The translations under genes and the position numbers were made by a program. From Homarus americanus (taxonomy: Eukaryota > Arthropoda > Malacostraca > Decapoda > Nephropidae), in NCBI RefSeq assembly GCF_018991925.1, contig NW_024752010.1:342001-406000 (forward strand): a DNA stretch of 64,000 nucleotides, written 5' to 3'. Positions within the stretch are counted from its first letter, which is position 1; each line of letters begins with the position of its first letter. A model generated the notes under the pieces. That model saw nothing but the letters and a program-made list of their open reading frames with translations. It was not told where the DNA came from and ran no database searches. Below are positions 62,600-64,000 of this stretch, one piece after another.

Positions 62600-64000
62600 T
62601 GTTGTTGATAGTGTGTGCGGACGTTTGGCCAGGGTCATCTGCTGAAAGTTTTGGCCATTGGGAAAGATGACGAAAATCCTTGTTTGAGCTTTTAACATCA
62701 AAGTCTTAATTGAAAATATACAAAACATTAATGTATCACCAAGAACAGTTTATATTAGCGGTGCTCTGAGGATTCGGCTGCGTTTGGTTGGTTCTCGACG
62801 GCTACACCTCAAAAGTGATTCTCAAGACTCTGCCTCCTCCTCACCGCCCGGACTTGTGTTCTGTGCAGCATTAAAGTATAAATACAACAAGAGAGAAGAC
62901 TGGCACCAAACTGAACTTTAGCCAATGAGGTTTTCTTGAACTGGGTGAACACAACGTAAGATATATTTGATTACTTATACTGTTAGTTTCTTTGATTTTT
63001 GTTCAACCTAGGGGTCGTTTTAGTTAGGTTTAGATGATTCTTGTAGCGTACTTAGGGAGATATTCCGTTCATGGTATATATTATTCACTTTGCTACTGTC
63101 ATTTTGGCATTTTCCCAGCGCCAATTATCAAATGGATCATTAGCTGAAAAGTAATTAGATGTAAGGGACTATTTACACTCGTTTTATTGGTCCTGTTGAC
63201 GACTGGAGTGGGTCACATTGTCTAGTTCATTTATTTTACAAACTATAATTGAAATCGTCAATTGAAGTATAATAAAATAAAATAAAACCCAGTAGAGAAA
63301 CGTAGACTAAAGCAAAGTAGAGAAACGTAGAATAAAGCAAAGTATGATAAAGTAGAATAAAATAAAGTGAAATAAACAACAACACAGGTGATAATGGTAA
63401 ACACACGTGATAACATAAAACATTATAATCTGGTTTCTGCACAACGGATCGTCGACACATTGCAATTGCAGGGGATTGCATTGGCTGAAGCTGTATAATT
63501 TCCCTAAGGCCGAGGAGCGTATAATTTTAATTACATTTTCATTAGGTGAAATAAAATAAACGCCAATACATTTCGCTTCTTACGGTTAAACTAAATTAAA
63601 CGTTTCTCTTCTGTTTAGTTTATTGGCTTAGACCTTTGCTTATGACTGTGGCAGCTGTGTAAGAGAGACGGACAGAAAACTAGAATCGTGATTATTCTTG
63701 TCCTCGGTGTTAAATAAAACCAAATGTTGATATCCATGGCCGCTTCTGGGTTCGTTTTGTGTCATGTCGGCTGTCATGTCGGGTGTTTCTTTTTAAATGG
63801 GTTAATCGAATCATCCAAACATAACCTTAGTCTCTCCAGCCTTGCCTAACTTAACCACAATAAATTTCCTAACATAATTACTCTAAATGAGGCTTGAATT
63901 GGTTTAGTTGGGTTAGATTTGGTTAGGTTAGGGAGCATATGATCAAAATACTGTACCCAATAGTCGATCGAAATGTAATCTTCCCAAGTACAGTGTCAAA
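62600..64000. other. Gene-free DNA to the window end
   Basis: AT-rich. AAATAAAATAAAA- and AGTAGAGAAACGTAGA-type short duplications occur at 63265-63375 (AGTAGAGAAACGTAGA at about 63290 and 63318). A final short telomere-like run (GGTTAGGTTAGGG) lies at about 63919-63932. No supported gene. Confidence 0.5.

Overview
The window looks like nuclear DNA of an arthropod, most likely a decapod crustacean and probably a crab. Three things point there. Short interstitial tracts of the arthropod telomere unit (TTAGG/CCTAA) occur on both strands. Mono-, di-, tri- and tetranucleotide tracts are extremely dense, many of them 50-250 bp. There are also tRNA-derived SINEs. Nothing suggests a bacterial, viral or organellar chromosome: there are no operons, no ribosome binding sites and almost no long ORFs of normal composition. 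The species assignment is inference.

Only one convincing protein-coding gene is visible. It is an intronless ORF on the + strand at 27048-28112 (354 aa) with a good Kozak context and candidate polyadenylation signals downstream. I do not recognise its family. It lies 89 bp downstream of a perfect 145-bp AT dinucleotide tract (26814-26958), which also creates a false N-terminal extension. Two weak coding candidates are listed: an exon-like segment at 2167-2304 with plausible acceptor and donor, and an unrecognised 144-codon ORF at 14284-14718. Most other long open frames are translations of stop-free repeats.

Layout. 1-5.6 kb: possible exon fragments, then CA/GT tracts, a 31-bp x3 and a 17-bp x9 minisatellite, and a purine/GGT block. 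5.6-13 kb: pyrimidine- and purine-rich DNA, telomere-like tracts and a 30-bp ACCTC-type satellite. 13.0-13.24 kb: an irregular array of a GCGTTGA word. 13.2-26.8 kb: mostly gene-free with microsatellites. 26.8-28.9 kb: the orphan gene. 29-40 kb: gene-free, with two SINEs, a CATA tetranucleotide block and telomere-like tracts. 40.1-43.3 kb: four diverged same-orientation copies of one repeat, with a perfect 22-bp x6 minisatellite. 44-55 kb: a 20-bp x9 minisatellite with a HindIII site in each unit, a 246-bp GT tract, a 25-bp x9 minisatellite and a tRNA-Val-like SINE. 55.7-57.7 kb: a nearly continuous polypurine strand. 58-64 kb: a 14-bp x7 repeat, a tRNA-derived SINE, a ~570-bp minisatellite and a 229-bp MITE with hAT-type inverted ends and an 8-bp target duplication.

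There is no gene cluster and I see no sign of a new multi-gene system. The observations most worth checking are the orphan gene beside the long AT tract, the hAT-type MITE, the tandem diverged block at 40-43 kb, the GCGTTGA word array, and the dispersed CCTAATGGG-type motif that tends to accompany telomere-like tracts.
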